Origin: Asaia bogorensis
GTDB lineage: Bacteria; Pseudomonadota; Alphaproteobacteria; Acetobacterales; Acetobacteraceae
NCBI GenBank assembly: GCA_945871455.1
Contig: CAMBXJ010000124.1
Location: 1 to 9,760, forward strand
Length of the DNA: 9,760 nucleotides
Direction: 5' to 3'
The stretch's first letter is position 1; each line of letters starts with the position of its first letter. Both the position numbers and the translations under genes were made by a program. Positions 6,813 to 9,760 of the stretch are shown piece by piece. The notes beneath the pieces are model-generated. The model searched no databases and was not told the origin of the DNA. It worked only from the letters and a program-made list of their open reading frames with translations.

Positions 6813-7755
6813 GTGTCTTCAGAATCAATTAACGCGGCACTTCGGGCACAGAATGCCGCGTTCTAGGCGCTGGTAGCGCCGCGTCGGCGAACTGGAGCGC
6901 CAGCTCGGCCGGAACAGTGGCAACAGTGGCAAGCCGCCGTCCAGCGACGGTCTGAAGAAGAATTCGGTCCGCGTCACAAGCCTTCGTGAACGGTCAGGCA
7001 ACAAGACGGGTTGGTAGCAAGGTCATCCCGGCAAGACCCTGCGCCGAACTGAGAACCCGGATGCCGCGGTTGATCATTTTCCCGAGACTTGTGACGGTTG
7101 CGGCGCGGCCCTGAACGAGGGAATGACCACCGGCCATACCGCGCGTCAGGTGTTCGATCTTCCCAAACCCCAGCTGCTGATTGTCACGGAACACCGCGCC
7201 CATGCCTGCCTTTGCGGGAAATGCGGCGCCGAGACACGGGCCGCCTTTCCCGAAAACGTGACCGCGCCGGTCCAATACGGCTCGCGCCTCACGGCGGTGG
7301 TGGTGTATCTGTTGCACTACCAGTTGCTGCCCGAGAAGCGTCTGGCCGCGCTGATGGCCGATCTGTTCGGCGTGCACCTGGTCACCGCGTCGATCGCCGG
7401 CATGAGCCGGAGTTGTGCCGTGCGGTTTCAAAGGTTCACCGCCACGATGCGTGACCATGTGGCGGCGGCGCCCGTAAAACACATGGACGAAACCGGTTTC
7501 CGGATCGGCGGCAAGACGCAATGGCTGCACATCGCTTCGACCATCTGGCTGACGTTTTACCGCGTCTCCCCGAAACGGGGCAGCCTTCTGGAAAACGTCC
7601 TGGGCATTGTCGTCCACGATCACTGGAAGCCGTACTACACTCTGCAAGGCGTTTTGCACGCGCTATGCAATGTGCACCATCTGCGCGAACTTCAGCCGTT
7701 GGTTGAAATCGAGAAGGAAGACTGGGCGCACAGCATGCAGCGTCTGCATCTCTGA
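6813..7755 (+). pseudogene. IS66-family (ISBst12-like) transposase, degraded and truncated
   Basis: The gene likely began near a GTG at 6813 (SSESINAALRAQNAAF). It hits a TAG at 6864-6866, shifts frame, then continues with RVGELERQLGRNSGNSGKPP (coiled coil and linker). A second TAG follows at 7015-7017 where relatives have G-G-Q-[KQ]-G-H, consistent with a CAG-to-TAG change. After that the frame is open to 7755: a zinc-ribbon-like C-D-G-C ... C-L-C-G-K-C, a helix-turn-helix-like LFGVHLVTASIAGM, the first catalytic Asp in KHMDETGF (codon 7486-7488), and the second in VVHDHWKPYY (7618-7620). The third acidic residue and the whole C-terminal quarter are missing; homology ends after SMQRL (about 7745). 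The longest intact piece starts at ATG 7123. No function is expected. Relatives of this subgroup carry one transposase gene without TnpA or TnpB. Confidence 0.88.
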
Positions 7756-7765
7756 TCCGGCAAAC

Positions 7766-7773
7766 CTAGCTCT
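7766..7773 (+). repeat. Direct repeat CTAGCTCT flanking the IS66 remnant (right)
   Basis: This is identical to 6701-6708 and is followed by TTGATGGGC where the left copy has AATGGGC. It lies about 20 bp after the point where transposase homology ends. Confidence 0.3.
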
Positions 7774-7778
7774 TTGAT

Positions 7779-7809
7779 GGGCCGTTCGTTCCTACGAGAT
7801 GAACGGGCC
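7779..7809 (-). terminator. Weak hairpin downstream of the phosphatase gene
   Basis: On the minus strand GGCCCGTTC (7801-7809) can pair with GAACGGCCC (7779-7787) in eight of nine positions around a 13-base loop. It lies about 130 bp beyond the phosphatase stop. There is no T-run after it, so a role as terminator is a guess. The 130 bp between it and the stop codon hold nothing recognisable. Confidence 0.2.
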
Positions 7810-7937
7810 AACTACCACGCCTGATGCAACGCTCACCTTTTTGTGGAGTGCGGGATCATTGATATGTGCCACTTTCCTCTCTGACAAAACAGAAGGAGCT
7901 CGTCTTCGCTGGGATAGTCCTGATAACCGTTCCTGGG

Positions 7938-8687
7938 TCACCGATGAACGATCGATACCGGTTCATGCACCGGGTCCGCAATCAGAAAACCCAGGGTGTT
8001 GCCCTCCAGCACCAGACATGTAAGTGGTCCACCGAAAACCGCGCCGGTATCAATAGCTATACGGTTATGGCGAACTACCGCAGACTTCACCGGAGTGTGT
8101 CCATGAACGACAACCGCCCCAAAATCCAATTCCGAGTAGAGAAACGGCTGTCGCATTCTCAGTATGTCGTCTCGCACCTGCCTCTCCAGGGTTACACCGG
8201 GCCGGACGCCGGCATGCACAAACGCATATCCGCCCTCTCGATGAATTAAAGACAGGCCGCGCAAAAAGGCGATATGTGCGTCGGGAACGGATGCTGCCCA
8301 ACTGTCGCGCGGTGACCCCGGATCGACACCATAGCTCTGCAGCGACGGCCGCCCACCGGCAAACAACCAGTCGGTCGCCGCGGCTCTGTCTCCGCCAAGA
8401 GCCTCCAGCATGGTATTCTCGTGATTGCCGAGCAGGTTAACCATCTGGTTGACGGGAATTGGCGGTCCGTTGCAGAGTAATGCCAGAACGCCGGCCGTAT
8501 CGGGGCCGCGGTCGACATAGTCGCCGACATGGACGAGGACGGAATTGTCGATAGGGCGGTGCATTAGATCTTCTGTAATCATATGATGGAGATTACTAAG
8601 TTGTTCGGCACAGCCATGGATGTCGCCAATGGCGTAAACGCGACGGCCGGGCGGTATTGAAGCAGGGGCGGGTCGGAGTTCGATCAT
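7938..8687 (-). CDS. PPP-family metallophosphatase (serine/threonine phosphatase-like)
   Basis: The product is a calcineurin-like dimetal phosphoesterase of the bacterial PPP type (lambda phosphatase/PrpA-like). All signature motifs are present in order, numbered from the ATG at 8687: GDIHG (21-25), GDYVDRG (55-61), GNHE (87-90), HAG (158-160) and HGHTP (195-199), with DTGA at 213-216. Length is 249 residues, normal for the family. I chose 8687 rather than 8891 because the conserved domain starts about 15 residues after it and the longer N-terminus lacks similarity to anything. No signal peptide or membrane segment is seen, so it is probably cytosolic. Substrate (phosphoprotein or a nucleotide such as Ap4A) cannot be told. 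The start overlaps by ATGA the stop of a short broken upstream frame. It stands alone between mobile remnants. Confidence 0.88.
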   Translation of the reverse strand: MIELRPAPASIPPGRRVYAIGDIHGCAEQLSNLHHMITEDLMHRPIDNSVLVHVGDYVDRGPDTAGVLALLCNGPPIPVNQMVNLLGNHENTMLEALGGDRAAATDWLFAGGRPSLQSYGVDPGSPRDSWAASVPDAHIAFLRGLSLIHREGGYAFVHAGVRPGVTLERQVRDDILRMRQPFLYSELDFGAVVVHGHTPVKSAVVRHNRIAIDTGAVFGGPLTCLVLEGNTLGFLIADPVHEPVSIVHR

Positions 8688-8845
8688 GGCATCAGGGCTA
8701 TAATGGGTATTTCGGTCTTTGTCAGCTTGCCCTGACGATTTTGCAGCAATTCTCAATGCGGACGAATCGCAATCGCAAATTGCGCCCAACGATTGGCGAT
8801 GGGTTCGCTGAGTCCGATCCGCCACAGTCCGCCGACAATCGTCAT
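8684..8845 (-). pseudogene. Possible broken small ORF coupled to the phosphatase gene
   Basis: From an ATG at 8845 a minus-strand frame reads MTIVGGLWRIGLSEP and on for 30 codons, meets one TGA (8753-8755), then stays open for 22 further codons. It ends in a TGA that overlaps the phosphatase ATG as ATGA. Such overlaps are common between coupled genes, so this may be the eroded end of an upstream partner. I do not recognise the product, no ribosome site is visible, and the coding look may be chance. Confidence 0.2.
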
Positions 8846-8898
8846 GGACGCCCAAATAGGGGATTCTCAGGCAGGCCTGTCTCCGATTCAAGGTCCAT
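8846..8898. other. Gap before the ISNCY-like transposase
   Basis: This short stretch should hold the left end of the ISNCY-like element, including its terminal repeat. I could not identify the repeat because no complete second end exists in the window. The plus-strand frame of the transposase is open back to a TAG at 8857-8859. Confidence 0.3.
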
Positions 8899-9313
8899 GT
8901 GCAACGCCTCGAATCCTTCCTCGGTCACCTGCGCCAATGCTGCGAAAGCTTCCCCGACAAGCGCCGGGGGATCAACACGACCTATCCGATCGCCGATATC
9001 GGCATGGCGGCTTTCTCGATCTTCTTCATGCAAAGCCTCTCCTTCCTCGCGTATCAGCGTCAACTGAGCGATGGCCACGGCCGATCGAACTGCGAGACGC
9101 TGTTCGGCCTGAGCAAGATACCGTCCGACAACCATATCCGCGACATGCTCGATCCCGCCGATCCGGCCTTGCTGTATCCGGTGTTCCCCAAGATATTGGA
9201 GGAATTGGAGAAATCCGGCGGTCTGGCCGCGTTTCGACGGCCCGGTGGTCATACCCTGATCGCGCTGGACGGCACCGAGTATTTTAGCTCCGACACGATG
9301 CACTGCGCGCAAT

Positions 9314-9337
9314 AGCCTGCCCCCGCGAAGGCGGGGG
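9314..9337. repeat. REP-like GC palindrome inserted in the transposase gene
   Basis: The stem CCCCCGC (9320-9326) pairs perfectly with GCGGGGG (9331-9337) around a GAAG loop. The unit AGCCTG plus hairpin, 23 bp long, is extra sequence relative to the transposase reading frame. Its core resembles the CCCCGCGAAGGCGGGG repeats scattered in many alphaproteobacterial genomes. No target duplication is evident. Confidence 0.65.
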
Positions 9338-9664
9338 TTCGACACGGCGACGGTCCAACGGCAAGGTCCAGTACCACCGCACCATGTTGGCGGCGAGCAT
9401 TGTCGCACCTGGACACAACCAGGTCGTGCCGCTGGAACAGGAATTCATCGTCCCTCAGGACGGTGCGGAAAAGCAGGATTGCGAAAGTCGCGCCGCTCGG
9501 CGCTGGCTGGCCGCGCATGGCGCCCAATACGCCCATCTCAAGCCGATCTATCTCGGCGACGATCTGTTCTCCAACCAGCCGATCTTTCAGGCCGTCCTCG
9601 ACGCCGGCGGGCACTTCATTTTCACCTGCAAGCCTTCATCCCACAAGACACTCATTGTCAACGC

Positions 9665-9681
9665 AAAGTCAGAATGTCCCC
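9665..9681 (+). repeat. Internal terminal repeat 1 of the IS21-like end
   Basis: AAAGTCAGAATGTCCCC is an imperfect direct match of 9691-9707, 13 of 17 bases. Confidence 0.45.
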
Positions 9682-9690
9682 TGGTTGTCC

Positions 9691-9707
9691 CAAGTTAAAA
9701 AGTCCCC
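9691..9707 (+). repeat. Internal terminal repeat 2 of the IS21-like end
   Basis: CAAGTTAAAAAGTCCCC shares the A-A-G-T-N-A core and the GTCCCC tail with repeat 1. Another GTCCCAAG partial copy lies between them. Confidence 0.4.
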
Positions 9708-9760
9708 TCTGGGGTGTCGCTGGCCTGCTTGGCGGTTTTCAGCCCCCTCAATCTCGGGCG

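Larger units (their letters stand above)
8899..9698 (+). pseudogene. ISNCY-like DDE transposase, frameshifted and 3'-truncated
   Basis: The first frame (8899-9315, start probably GTG) reads VQRLESFLGHL, DKRRGINTTYPIADIGMAAF, GLSKIPSDNHIRDMLDPADP and the first catalytic Asp in LIALDGTEYF (9268-9270). The second frame (from about 9338) continues with STRRRSNGKVQYH, FIVPQDGAEKQDCE, the second Asp in IYLGDDLFSNQP, and FTCKPSSHKTL. Together they form one transposase of the group often labelled ISNCY. The break is due to a 23-bp GC-rich palindromic insertion at about 9314-9336; removing it joins CAAT to GTTCGACACGG and gives H-C-A-Q-C-S-T-R, restoring a CxxC motif and the frame. After S-H-K-T-L (about 9652) family similarity ends and an IS21-like terminus begins. 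The last catalytic residue is missing, so the gene is dead. Family name is from recall. Confidence 0.82.
9656..9760 (+). mobile_element. Probable left end of an IS21-family element (continues beyond window)
   Basis: From TGTCAACGC at 9656 the sequence looks like the multiple-repeat termini of IS21-type elements. AAAGTCAGAATGTCCCC (9665-9681) and CAAGTTAAAAAGTCCCC (9691-9707) match at 13 of 17 positions and start 26 bp apart, as expected for IstA transposase-binding sites. The point where the ISNCY-like transposase loses similarity coincides with this start. The istA and istB genes would lie to the right, outside the window. Assignment rests on pattern memory only. Confidence 0.5.

Noticed and set aside
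6994..7659. Minus-strand ORF of 221 codons across the IS66 remnant
   Set aside because: The plus strand gives clear IS66 transposase motifs over the same stretch. The reverse frame is an artefact.
7866..8249. Plus-strand ORF of 127 codons opposite the phosphatase C-terminus
   Set aside because: It is a shadow of the phosphatase gene, whose motifs are complete on the minus strand.
8688..8891. N-terminal extension of the phosphatase to 8891
   Set aside because: The 68 extra residues lie before the conserved domain, are rich in R, H and D without family resemblance, and extend almost to the transposase start. The ATG at 8687 fits the family length.
8842..9408. Minus-strand ORF of 188 codons across the ISNCY-like pseudogene
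   Set aside because: It lies antisense to recognisable transposase sequence and ends beyond the palindrome insertion without any motif.
1..9760. CRISPR array, toxin-antitoxin, restriction-modification or other defence system
   Set aside because: No regularly spaced repeats and no recognisable proteins of these systems were found on either strand.

Overview
The window is GC-rich and looks like an alphaproteobacterium, most likely of the Acetobacteraceae. That is an inference from the ParC and RecO sequences, the recO-parC gene pair and the mix of insertion sequences; no rRNA or other taxonomic marker is present. Three genes of known type are intact: parC (topoisomerase IV subunit A), recO (recombination mediator) and a PPP-type metallophosphatase. 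Nearly everything else is mobile DNA or its remains.

Layout from left to right. (1) Positions 1-148 hold the 3' end of an ISAs1-like transposase, whose terminus cuts into a phage-like gene. (2) From about 150 to 1479 lie three phage tail or appendage-like genes on the minus strand: the C-terminal part of a tail protein, a complete 178-codon protein of unknown function, and an appendage protein truncated by the ISAs1-like element. (3) From 1487 to 3507 there is a nest of insertion sequences. A complete 1502-bp element (1527-3028) with perfect 16-bp terminal repeats and a 4-bp CATT target duplication sits inside the last codons of an IS4-type transposase remnant. That remnant is fused to the first ~225 bp of an IS3-family element. 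(4) Positions 3535-6526 carry the recO-parC pair on the minus strand, with an 11-bp overlap. (5) Positions 6527-7755 hold an orphan stretch and a decayed IS66-type transposase. (6) Positions 7938-8687 carry the phosphatase on the minus strand. (7) From 8899 to the end there is an ISNCY-like transposase pseudogene, broken by a short GC-rich palindrome insertion and then cut off by what looks like the left end of an IS21-family element running out of the window.

At least seven IS families are represented in under 10 kb, only one of them complete. This suggests repeated insertion and deletion in dispensable DNA on both sides of the essential recO-parC block. I found no CRISPR array, tRNA, rRNA, toxin-antitoxin pair or recognisable defence system. 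I do not see a convincing undescribed system. The most instructive observations are the IS-in-IS insertion that can be computationally reversed, and the palindrome insertion whose removal restores a CxxC motif and the reading frame of a transposase.
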